From assembly GCF_022751215.1 (NCBI RefSeq), contig NZ_JAICDG010000009.1:84815-148814 (forward strand): DNA of 64,000 nt. The letters are read 5' to 3'. The number at the start of each line of letters is the position of its first letter. Positions within the stretch are counted from its first letter, which is position 1. A program made the translations under genes and the position numbers. Positions 43,840 through 51,548 of this stretch are shown here, piece by piece. Below the pieces are notes generated by a model. That model was not told where the DNA came from. It saw only the letters and a list, made by a program, of their open reading frames with translations, and did no database searches. Origin of the DNA: Actinomadura terrae. Its GTDB lineage: Bacteria; Actinomycetota; Actinomycetes; Streptosporangiales; Streptosporangiaceae.

Positions 43840-44844
43840 TCAGGAGGCGTTGCGGTCGGCCGCGTTCACTTCCGGGTGAGGCTCGCCGGCCGTCCTGTCC
43901 TTCGAACGGGCGCGGTCGCCCACGGTGAGGCTGGCGACGGTGGTCGCGACGAGGGTTCCGGCGATCACCGCGAGGGACAGCCAGATCGGCACGTCCGGGG
44001 CCCACTCCGCGCCGTACTCGTGGAGCGCGTGCAGGATCAGCTTGATCCCGATGAAGCCGAGGATGAACGCCAGCCCGTGGCCGAGGTAGACCAGGCGCTC
44101 GGCGAGCCCGCCGAGCAGGAAGTAGAGCTGGACGAGGCCCATCAGCGCGAACGCGTTGGCGGTGAACACCAGGTACGGCTCGGTGGTCAGACCGAAGATC
44201 GCCGGGATCGAGTCGAGGGCGAACATCACGTCGGTGGAGCCGATGGCGATCATGACGATCAGCAGCGGGGTCACCATCCGGCGGCCGTCGCGGCGCACGA
44301 GGAAGCGGTTGCCGTCGTAGTCCGGCGACGTCGGGATGATCCGCTTGGCCCAGCGCAGCAGCGGGTTCTCCTTGAACTCCTCCTCGTCGCCGCCCCGGAC
44401 GAGCCCGTAGGCCGTCCAGATGAGGAACGCTCCGAAGATGAAGAAGACCCAGGTGAAGGTCGCGATGGCGGCGGCGCCGACCGCGATGAACACGCCGCGC
44501 AGCACCAGCGCGATCACGATCCCCGCCATGAGCACGGTGTGCTGGGCGTGCTTGGGCACGGCGAACCGCGCCAGGATCACCATGAACACGAACAGGTTGT
44601 CGACGCTGAGGCTCTTCTCGGTGACGAACCCGCCGAAGTACTGCGCGGCGTGCTCACCGCCGGAGAACAGCCAGACACCGGCGCCGAACGCGACGGCGAG
44701 GCCGAGGTAGACCGCCGACCAGAACGCGGCGCGCCGGGTGCTGAACTCCCGGGTGTCGTTGCGGTGGATCAGGAAGAGGTCGGCGGCGATGACGGCGAGG
44801 ATCCCTGCCAAGGTCAGGGCCCACACCCAGGGTGAGACGGACAA
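43840..44844 (-). CDS. terC: TerC family integral membrane protein (probable Mn exporter)
   Basis: A 334-residue membrane protein with about nine helices and the acidic intramembrane motifs of the family: AADLFLIHRNDTREFSTRRA, TEKSLSVDNLFVFMVILARF and AIGSTDVMFALDSIPAIFGL. TerC/Alx proteins export manganese and help metallate exported proteins. The start is TTG at 44844 with GGAGGAG eight bases upstream. That ribosome binding site is the 3' arm of a hairpin and the leader looks like a yybP-ykoY riboswitch, supporting a manganese role. Confidence 0.92.
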   Translation of the reverse strand: MSVSPWVWALTLAGILAVIAADLFLIHRNDTREFSTRRAAFWSAVYLGLAVAFGAGVWLFSGGEHAAQYFGGFVTEKSLSVDNLFVFMVILARFAVPKHAQHTVLMAGIVIALVLRGVFIAVGAAAIATFTWVFFIFGAFLIWTAYGLVRGGDEEEFKENPLLRWAKRIIPTSPDYDGNRFLVRRDGRRMVTPLLIVMIAIGSTDVMFALDSIPAIFGLTTEPYLVFTANAFALMGLVQLYFLLGGLAERLVYLGHGLAFILGFIGIKLILHALHEYGAEWAPDVPIWLSLAVIAGTLVATTVASLTVGDRARSKDRTAGEPHPEVNAADRNAS

Positions 44845-44851
44845 CGTGACT

Positions 44852-44980
44852 CCTCCGGCGGACGCGATCGAGCGCCGGAGGTCTCTCCCGTCCGCGACTC
44901 GCGGACCCCGGCTCCCGGGCCGGTGCGGACCGACCGTGCTGACGAGAACCGTGCGCGGGGATACTCCCCTCCATTACCTC
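44852..44980 (-). promoter_or_regulatory. Candidate yybP-ykoY (Mn) riboswitch with RBS-sequestering hairpin
   Basis: On the minus strand the terC leader reads GGAGGGGAGTATCCCC ... ACGGTTCTCGTCAGCACGG ... GGGAGAGACCTCC, close to the paired GGGGAGUA / GGGGAGAG boxes of the yybP-ykoY aptamer. The 3' strand of its closing helix (CCTCC) also belongs to CCTCCGGCG, which pairs over nine bases with CGCCGGAGG (44852-44860 against 44873-44881), hiding the terC ribosome binding site. The two pairings are mutually exclusive, as expected for an ON switch of translation by bound Mn2+. Confidence 0.65.
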
Positions 44981-45088
44981 CTTCAACGCGTGCCTCTACC
45001 TGGCCGTTCCCCGTTCGGTGAACTTTTCCCGAGCACGCGCGAACCAGACCGCCGGAGGCGGCGTCTAAGGTCCGGTCGTCCCCCACCC

Positions 45089-46534
45089 TCAGCGGGCGCG
45101 GGCGGTCACCAGGTCGTGGTAGATGTCGGCGAGCTGGCGGGCGGCGTCGTCCTCGGTGGGCAGCCGCGCGGCGCGGCGCGCGGCGGCCGAGCCGAGCCGC
45201 AGCGCGAGGGCCGGGTCGTCCAGGACGCGGCTCACCGCGCGCTGGAGCGCCTCGGGGTCGCCGGGGGGCACCAGCAGCGCCGCCTCGCTCTCGGGACCGT
45301 GCAGCAGCCCCGCCCCGGACCCGTCGGCCCGAGCTCGCTCCCCCGCGCCGACCATGCCGGGTATCCCGCCGACCCGGGTGGCGACCAGCGGCCGTCCGGC
45401 GCGCAGGATCTCCTGGACGATCAGCGGCTGCCCCTCCCACACGCTCGGCACGACGGCGACGTCGGCGGCGGCCAGCAGCGCCGGGACGTCGCGGCGCCGG
45501 CCGAGCAGCCGGACGGGCAGGTCCTCGGCCTCGACCCGGTCGCGCAGGTCCTCGGCGAGCGGCCCGGCCCCGGCGATCACGACGAGCGGGGTCGGGGTGC
45601 GGCCGGACCAGCCGCGCGCCGCGTCCAGCAGCGTGGGCAGGCCCTTCTGCTCGGCGAGCCGGCCCACGGTGACCACCAGCGGGCGCTCCCCCGCCCCCAG
45701 TTCGGCGCGGACGTCGGCGCGGGCGGCGGGCCCCGGCTGCGAGCGCGGCGCGGGGGCGGGGACGAGCGCGTGCCCCACCGACCGGGCGCGCAGCTCGCGC
45801 ATCCGCTCCTCCAGGTCGGGCGAGACGCCGAGGACGAGGGTCGCGCCGCGCGCCACGACGCGTTCGAGCGCGCCGTAGATCGCGGCGGTCCGGCCGCCCG
45901 CGATGAGGGCGTTGTGCAGCGTGACGACCAGCGGCGGCCCGCCCCGCGAGAACCGCAGCGGGCCCGGCGCGACCCGCGCGCACGCGGCCACCGCGAGGGC
46001 GCCCGCGCGCAGGCCGTGGGCGTGCACGACGTCCGCGCCGCGCAGCAGGCCCCGCAGCCGCGCGACCGCCTTGGCGTCGCTGACCGGGCGCGGCCGGTCG
46101 GCCAGGTCCACCGCGGCGAACCGGACGCCGTCACCGGCGAATCCGAACGCCTCCTCGGTCGAGGAGGGCCCGCAGACCAGCACCCGCGCGCCGCGCGCCG
46201 CCAGCCGCACGGCGACGGACCGGACGTGCCGCCCGACCCCGCCCGCGCTGGTCCCGAGGACGAGCGCCACGCGCATCCCGTCCAGCCCCCGCTCCGCGCC
46301 GGCGGGCCCGGCGTTCTCGGGACCCGTGGTCTCGCGACCCGTGGTCTCGCGACCCGTGGTCTCGCGACCCGTGGTCTCGCGACCCGTGGTCTCGCGACCC
46401 GTGGTCTCGCGACCCGTGGTCTCGCGACCCGTGGTCTCGGGACTCGGGGTCTCGGAGCCCGTGGGCTCGGGGCCGGTGTTGGCGGGGCCCGTGGTGTCGA
46501 GGCCGGGGTTCTCGGGGTTCGGTTGTTCAGGCAT
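45089..46534 (-). CDS. Glycosyltransferase family 4 protein with repeat N-terminus
   Basis: A 481-residue GT-B glycosyltransferase: MRVALVLGTSAGGVGRHVRS (start of the fold, residue 92), ADVVHAHGLRAGALAVAA, PLVVTVGRLAEQKGLPTLLD and the donor-site VVPSVWEGQPLIVQEILRAG. The first roughly 90 residues are mostly a perfect ETTGR repeat from a 15-bp array. The ATG at 46534 overlaps the murJ stop by 8 bp (ATGCCTGA), which is why the repeat is counted as coding; a start at residue 92 is the alternative. It probably adds a sugar to an envelope polymer or glycolipid together with the adjacent murJ and MraY-like genes. Confidence 0.88.
   Translation of the reverse strand: MPEQPNPENPGLDTTGPANTGPEPTGSETPSPETTGRETTGRETTGRETTGRETTGRETTGRETTGRETTGPENAGPAGAERGLDGMRVALVLGTSAGGVGRHVRSVAVRLAARGARVLVCGPSSTEEAFGFAGDGVRFAAVDLADRPRPVSDAKAVARLRGLLRGADVVHAHGLRAGALAVAACARVAPGPLRFSRGGPPLVVTLHNALIAGGRTAAIYGALERVVARGATLVLGVSPDLEERMRELRARSVGHALVPAPAPRSQPGPAARADVRAELGAGERPLVVTVGRLAEQKGLPTLLDAARGWSGRTPTPLVVIAGAGPLAEDLRDRVEAEDLPVRLLGRRRDVPALLAAADVAVVPSVWEGQPLIVQEILRAGRPLVATRVGGIPGMVGAGERARADGSGAGLLHGPESEAALLVPPGDPEALQRAVSRVLDDPALALRLGSAAARRAARLPTEDDAARQLADIYHDLVTARAR
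46306..46530. repeat. 15-bp tandem array at the murJ/glycosyltransferase junction (15 units, 8 near-perfect)
   Basis: Eight consecutive copies of GACCCGTGGTCTCGC (46321-46440; the last differs in its final base) are flanked by one diverged unit on the left (46306-46320) and six on the right. The rightmost (46516-46530) holds the murJ stop codon. The register is unbroken over 225 bp. Units become more perfect away from the murJ stop. Confidence 0.92.
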
Positions 46535-48152
46535 TCCGTGCGACCTTCCGGCTGAGGACGGCCCGCAGGTCCCGGCCGTCGATCACGAACGCGATGAGGA
46601 GGAACACCGCAGCGGCGACCGCGGCGGCGAGGGCGCCGGCACCGACGCCGCGGAGCTGCCCGCCGGTCCCGATGGCGGCGGCGGCCGCGTATCCGGCGGC
46701 GGCGCCCCCGGCCCCCCCGGCGAGACCGGCGGCGAGCACGCGCGGCACCCCCCGCGCGGCCGCCGCGCCCCGGGCGCGGACGAGCGTGCCCAGCAGCAGG
46801 ACGCCCGCGACGGTCATGCCGATCGCGTTGCCGAGGCCGAGTGCGGCGACCACCCACTGCCGTCCGGCGCCCAGGACCAGCGCGACGTCGGCGACCATGA
46901 CCACGAGCCACCCGGTGACGACGGCGACCGCGCCCATCCGTCCCCGGTGGCAGGCGAACAGCACCCGTCCGAGATGGGCGACCAGGCCGTAGCCGACGAG
47001 GCCGGGCGCGAACGCCAGGACGGCGCGGGACAGCACGTCCTGCTGCTCCTGCTGGCCGGGGTTGAACACGGCCGCGACCGGCAGCGCGACGGCGGCCAGC
47101 ACCGCCGCGCCCGCGCACGACACCAGGATCACCGCGCGGGTGGTCGAGGCGGTGATCTGGTCGAACCGGTCCCGCTCCCCCGCGCTCATCCGCGCCGACA
47201 GCATCGGGAACGCGCTGGTCGCGATCGGCACCGCCAGGATCGCCCACGGCAGCAGGTAGACCGCCCACGCGTACTGGTAGTTGGCGAGCGCGCCGCCCGT
47301 CCCCTCGTAGCTGAGGCGGACGACCAGCAGCGCCGACAGCTGCTGCGCCGCGACCGTCGCGAGGCCCGCGAGCGCGAGGCGCCGCACCCGCCGCGCCACC
47401 CCGTCCGGGAAGCGGAACGTGGGCCGCAGCCCGAGCCGCAGCCGCCACGCCGCGATCCCGGCGGTGACGGCCATCGCGACGCCGCCGAGCGCCGTCCCCG
47501 CCGACAGCGTCAGCTCGGCGGAGCGGGGCAGCCCCGCCAGGTCGTTCTCGTAGCCGTCGCCGAGCGGCGCGTACACGAGGTAGGCGCCGATCACCACGAG
47601 GCTGGAGGCCAGCGGCGCGAGCGCGGGCGCGACGAACCGGCGGTGCGACTGGAGCAACCCGTACAGCACGACCGCCACCCCGTACATGATCATCTGGGGT
47701 GCCATGACCGCGAGCATCGTGCCGCCCACGTCCACTATCTCGCCCCGTTGGCAGCCCTTCAGGTCGCCGCCGACCAGCAACTCCATGATCGGACGGGAGC
47801 CCAGCGCCATCAGCGCCGACAGCGGCACCATCAGCACGACGATCCAGGTCAGCAGCGCCGAGCCGATCCGGCGGACCTCCTCGCGGTCGCCGCGCTCGGC
47901 GGGCCCGGCGAGCACCGGCACGACCATCGCGGTCAGCGCGCCGCCCGCCACGATCTCGTAGACGATGCTGGGGAACTGCGTCGAGGTGAAGTAGGCCTGG
48001 CTGAGGCAGGACGTGGTGACGGTCTGGGAGAAGGCGTAGGTGCGTCCGAACCCGGCGAGCCTGCTCAGGATCGTGATGACGCCGATGACGACGGCCGCGC
48101 CTGCGAGGCCGCCGGTGAGGCGGCGCAGGCTGGAGTGTTCACGGGACGGCAC
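46527..48152 (-). CDS. murJ: Murein biosynthesis integral membrane protein MurJ family (MviN)
   Basis: A 541-residue polytopic protein of the MOP flippase superfamily with about 14 helices (GLAGAAVVIGVITILSRLAG FG-type start; IVYEIVAGGALTAMVVPVLA; RAVILVSCAGAAVLAAVALP; HLGRVLFACHRGRMGAVAVV). MurJ moves lipid II or a related lipid-linked intermediate across the membrane. Two MurJ-like proteins are common in actinomycetes; with a glycosyltransferase and an MraY-like protein beside it, this copy may serve an alternative lipid-linked polymer. Confidence 0.9.
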   Translation of the reverse strand: MPSREHSSLRRLTGGLAGAAVVIGVITILSRLAGFGRTYAFSQTVTTSCLSQAYFTSTQFPSIVYEIVAGGALTAMVVPVLAGPAERGDREEVRRIGSALLTWIVVLMVPLSALMALGSRPIMELLVGGDLKGCQRGEIVDVGGTMLAVMAPQMIMYGVAVVLYGLLQSHRRFVAPALAPLASSLVVIGAYLVYAPLGDGYENDLAGLPRSAELTLSAGTALGGVAMAVTAGIAAWRLRLGLRPTFRFPDGVARRVRRLALAGLATVAAQQLSALLVVRLSYEGTGGALANYQYAWAVYLLPWAILAVPIATSAFPMLSARMSAGERDRFDQITASTTRAVILVSCAGAAVLAAVALPVAAVFNPGQQEQQDVLSRAVLAFAPGLVGYGLVAHLGRVLFACHRGRMGAVAVVTGWLVVMVADVALVLGAGRQWVVAALGLGNAIGMTVAGVLLLGTLVRARGAAAARGVPRVLAAGLAGGAGGAAAGYAAAAAIGTGGQLRGVGAGALAAAVAAAVFLLIAFVIDGRDLRAVLSRKVARNA

Positions 48153-48185
48153 GGCCGGTGGACTCGGGGGGATCTGCTCGGACGC

Positions 48186-49193
48186 CTAGGCCGGTCCGTC
48201 CGCCTGGATGGAGGACGGAGCGGAGGACTGGGCGGAGGACGGGCCCGCCGCGTCCGGGGGCGGCCCGTCGGACGGAGCGTGCGCCTGCGCGGGCACCGAC
48301 GCGCCGGAACCGGCGGGTTCGGCGGGGCGGCGGCCGAGCATGTCGAGGCGGTGCAGCACCGGCGTCCGGGCGATGACCTTGGTGAAGCTGACGTACTCGC
48401 TGGCGGCGTTCAGCCCGGCGAGCCCAGCCAGCACGGCGAGCCGCGGCCCGCGGCCGAGCCGGGTGGCGGCGAGGCCGAGCAGCGCGCCGAACGCGTTGGC
48501 GCCGGTGTCGCCGAGCATGGCGCGCTCGGCGAGGTCCTCGCCGAGCAGCGCGGCGGCGGCGCCGAGCGGCGCGGCCACGACGGCCGAGCCGGACGCGGTC
48601 AGCGCCAGCGGCGCCCCGGCGACCAGGCCGACCTTGATCGCGCGGCCGGGACGCAGGTCGAACAGGTTCATCAGGTTGGCGGACCCGGCGATGATCGCGC
48701 CGTTCACGACCGTGTCGAACGCGCGGCCCGTCCGGGACGGGGCGGGCGACCCGGCCAGCGCGGCGGCGGCGAGCCCGGTCGCGCCGATGCCGAGCAGCTT
48801 CACCGCGCCGCTGGTGACCTCGCCGCGGGCGAGCGCGCCGAGATGCCCCTTGAAGCCGCGGGACGCGCCGGACCCGGCGAGGTCGTCATAGCCGCCGAGG
48901 GCCCCGCACGCGGTGCCCGCCAGCAGCGCGGCGGCGCGGGTGCGGCCGGACGGGCCGGGCAGGAGCAGCCCGCCCGCCACGGCGCCCGCGACGAACGCGG
49001 GCCCCTCCAGCAGCGTGACCGGCTCGCCGCGGTGGTTGGTGCGACCCCACACCTGCTCCCCCGGCAGCCCGTTCAGGCCGGGGGGGCGCCGCGTCAGCGC
49101 GACGTAGGCGGCACGCGCCGCCGCGGCGCCGAGCGCCGCGCCGACCGCCAGCCGCGCGGCCCGCGCCGGGCCGGAGGCGATGCGTCGGTCCAT
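48186..49193 (-). CDS. MraY-like polyprenyl-phosphate sugar-phosphate transferase
   Basis: A 335-residue membrane protein resembling MraY/WecA: LAGTACGALGGYDDLAGSG (Asp motif), GFKGHLGALARGEVTSGAVK, INLFDLRPGR-like ANLMNLFDLRPGRAIKVG, LGDTGANAFGALLGLAATRL (catalytic Asp region). The two families are normally recognised by exactly these D-D and N-x-x-N-x-x-D patterns. The C-terminal 50 residues are Pro/Ala/Ser low complexity. It ends 33 bp before murJ and follows mctB by 4 bp, so the set is probably one operon. Confidence 0.85.
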   Translation of the reverse strand: MDRRIASGPARAARLAVGAALGAAAARAAYVALTRRPPGLNGLPGEQVWGRTNHRGEPVTLLEGPAFVAGAVAGGLLLPGPSGRTRAAALLAGTACGALGGYDDLAGSGASRGFKGHLGALARGEVTSGAVKLLGIGATGLAAAALAGSPAPSRTGRAFDTVVNGAIIAGSANLMNLFDLRPGRAIKVGLVAGAPLALTASGSAVVAAPLGAAAALLGEDLAERAMLGDTGANAFGALLGLAATRLGRGPRLAVLAGLAGLNAASEYVSFTKVIARTPVLHRLDMLGRRPAEPAGSGASVPAQAHAPSDGPPPDAAGPSSAQSSAPSSIQADGPA

Positions 49194-49197
49194 CAGG

Positions 49198-50154
49198 TCA
49201 CCCGTTCTTCCCCACCGTGGGCACGGGCGAGGGCAGGTAGCCGCTCGCGCCGTCGCCCGTCCCGTACCGCCCGGACTTGCCGCCGAGCTCGTTCTGCAGC
49301 GCCAGGATCGCCACGACCTGCCCGGAGGAGGTGTCCACGGTGTCGACGGTCGAGACCGAGTCGGCCGTGTCAGAGCCGCGCAGCGCGGCGATCAGCCCGC
49401 CCTTCTGCGCCGAGGTGGCCGGGCCTCCGACGACCGTACCGCGATCGGCGGCGTCGAGTGCGGCGGCCAGCGAGATCAGTGCCTTGTTGGCCTCCGCCCC
49501 GCCGTCGTAGGTGTAGGCGTTGGACGGGGCGACGACCACCGCGACGGTCGCGTGCTGGCCGGGCTTGCCGCTGGTGGTGATGTACCCCGCCTGCTTGAAG
49601 CTGTTGAGGACGGTGCCGCCGGAGGGGTCCTCGCGGCCGGTCTTCGCCGCGTCCCGGGTGACCAGGGCGCTCGCGAGCACCGCGCCCGCCTTGGTGTAGG
49701 CGCCGGCGTCGGCGGGGAACTCCACGCCCTCGGACTTGAGCTGGCTCGCGAGCTCGTCGACGGTGCCGCGCTGGTCCTCGTCCAGCAGCTTCTTCTGGAT
49801 CGTGACGCGGCCGGTGACGGCGGCGCCGGCGTCCTTGGCCAGCTCGCCGAGCTGCTCGATGCTGTCGTCGCTGGCGCCGGGCGTCTCGACCAGCACCAGC
49901 GACTGGCCCTTGAGCCGGTTCGCGACGAACTGGGGCGCGAGGCCGGCGGCGAACTGCTCCTCGCCGCGCAGCTGCCTCTCGCTGCGCCGCTGGTCGAGGC
50001 GTGCCTGGTTGGCGGTCCGCGCCGCCGAGCTGGCCTGCTGGCGCAGCGTGTCGCTGACCGAGTCCGACAGTGTCGTGGAGCCCAGCACGATACCGAGCGC
50101 CAGCGCCAGGAAGATCGCGACGATGGAGACGAGGTGGTAACGGAAATCGATCAC
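49198..50154 (-). CDS. mctB: Copper transporter/outer-envelope protein MctB
   Basis: A 318-residue protein with one N-terminal membrane helix (YHLVSIVAIFLALALGIVLG), a coiled-coil-like segment (RQQASSAARTANQARLDQRR) and a periplasm-facing alpha/beta domain (QSLVLVETPGASDDSIEQLG; ATVAVVVAPSNAYTYDGGAE). Homologues in Mycobacterium (MctB, DUF3186) prevent copper accumulation. GTG at 50154 overlaps the steA stop (GTGA). Confidence 0.92.
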   Translation of the reverse strand: MIDFRYHLVSIVAIFLALALGIVLGSTTLSDSVSDTLRQQASSAARTANQARLDQRRSERQLRGEEQFAAGLAPQFVANRLKGQSLVLVETPGASDDSIEQLGELAKDAGAAVTGRVTIQKKLLDEDQRGTVDELASQLKSEGVEFPADAGAYTKAGAVLASALVTRDAAKTGREDPSGGTVLNSFKQAGYITTSGKPGQHATVAVVVAPSNAYTYDGGAEANKALISLAAALDAADRGTVVGGPATSAQKGGLIAALRGSDTADSVSTVDTVDTSSGQVVAILALQNELGGKSGRYGTGDGASGYLPSPVPTVGKNG

Positions 50155-51389
50155 GTGAAGAGTCCGGTCAGCCAGAAGACGAAGGCGTGCCAGCGGTCGG
50201 CGAGCAGGGGACTGATGACGTCCCCCGCCGGTGACATGGCGACGGCGGTGACGATGGCGACGAAGGCGCCGAGGACGAGGAACAGCAGCGACCAGGTCGA
50301 GATGCGGCTGCGGTACAGGCGGCTGACGCCCTTGGCGTCGACGAGCTTGCTGCCGACCCGGAGCCGGGTGAGGAACGTGCTGGCCATCCCGGCGCGGCCC
50401 TTGTCGAGGAACTCGACCATGTTGGCGTGGGTGCCGACGGCGACGATCAGCGTGGCGCCCTTGTCGTCGGCGAGCAGCATGGCGATGTCCTCGCTGGTGG
50501 CGGTGGCGGGGAACACCACGGCCTCGGTGCCGAGCTCGTGCACCCGCTTCAGGCCGGGCGCCCGGCCGTCCCGGTAGGCGTGCACGACGATCTCGGCGCC
50601 GCAGGTGAGCGCGTCGTCGGAGACCGAGTCCATGTCGCCGACGATCATGTCGGGCCGGTAGCCCGCCTCCAGCAGCGCGTCGGCGCCGCCGTCCACCCCG
50701 ATCAGGACGGGCCGGTACTCGCGGATGTAGGGCCGCAGGGTGGCGATGTCCTCGCGGTAGTGGTAGCCGCGGACCACGATCAGCGCGTGCCGCCCGGCGA
50801 GCTTCGTGCGCACGTCCGGGACGCCGACGCCGTCGATGAGCAGGTCGCGCTCGCGCTTGACGTACTCCATCGTGTTCGCGACGAACGCCTCGAGCTGGCT
50901 GGCGAGGCCCGCCTTGGCCTCGGTGAGCGCGGTCTCGACGGTCTCGGCGGTCTGCGCGGTGCCCTTGGCGACGACCTCGTCGCCGCGGTGGACGGTCGCG
51001 TCCTCGACCCGGACGTGGTCGCCCTCGGCGAGCCGGGTGAAGATCTCGGGGCCGACGTCGTCGACGAGCGGGATGCCGGCCTCGACGAGGATCTGCGGGC
51101 CGAGGTTCGGGTACCGGCCCGAGATGCTCGGCGCGACGTTCACGACGGCGCCGACCTGGCACGACACCAGTGCCTCGGCGCTGACGCGGTCGAGGTCGAC
51201 GTGGTCGATCACGGCGACCTCGCCGGGCTGGAGCCGCTTGGTGAGGTCCTTGGTGCGGCGGTCGAGGCGGGCGACGGCGGTGACCCCCGTCCGGCCGTCG
51301 TCGCGGCCGCGGCCCAGCGCGAGCACGCGCCTCGGCAGCTTCTGGGCCAGCCGGACGCGCCGCTCGGTGGTGGGAGACGGGTCTTTCAT
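50151..51389 (-). CDS. steA: SteA-family cytokinetic ring protein
   Basis: A 412-residue protein with a thiamin pyrophosphokinase-like core (GVDGGADALLEAGYRPDMIV, GDMDSVSDDALTCGAEIVVH) and, near the C-terminus, a hydrophobic segment (WSLLFLVLGAFVAIVTAVAM). In Corynebacterium SteA works with SteB at the division septum. The ATG at 51389 (MKDPSPTTERRV) fits the family; in-frame sequence upstream is not conserved-looking. Coupled to mctB by a 4-bp overlap, as in other actinobacteria. Confidence 0.9.
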   Translation of the reverse strand: MKDPSPTTERRVRLAQKLPRRVLALGRGRDDGRTGVTAVARLDRRTKDLTKRLQPGEVAVIDHVDLDRVSAEALVSCQVGAVVNVAPSISGRYPNLGPQILVEAGIPLVDDVGPEIFTRLAEGDHVRVEDATVHRGDEVVAKGTAQTAETVETALTEAKAGLASQLEAFVANTMEYVKRERDLLIDGVGVPDVRTKLAGRHALIVVRGYHYREDIATLRPYIREYRPVLIGVDGGADALLEAGYRPDMIVGDMDSVSDDALTCGAEIVVHAYRDGRAPGLKRVHELGTEAVVFPATATSEDIAMLLADDKGATLIVAVGTHANMVEFLDKGRAGMASTFLTRLRVGSKLVDAKGVSRLYRSRISTWSLLFLVLGAFVAIVTAVAMSPAGDVISPLLADRWHAFVFWLTGLFT

Positions 51390-51508
51390 CACCGACCATC
51401 CTGCCAGAGGGCGGGCGTGAACATCGGTAGTGGCGGACGTCCAGGCGTGTCCGTTCGCGCACCCTCTGTAGTTTTCGGGGCTCCGAGCGCCGTTCGCCCG
51501 ATCAGCGC

Positions 51509-51548
51509 GCCGGATCCGGACGATCACTGTGCCGGATCCGGACGATCA
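51509..51548. repeat. Two-unit repeat at the recN stop codon
   Basis: GCCGGATCCGGACGATCA occurs at 51509-51526 and 51531-51548, an offset of 22 bp. The second copy ends in the TCA that is the recN stop on the minus strand. Confidence 0.8.

Noticed and set aside
46321..46440. Perfect repeats as an assembly error
   Set aside because: Flanking units in the same register are diverged and the frame is kept. Similar but unrelated arrays occur at many loci, which a local mis-assembly would not produce. Long reads would still be the decisive check.
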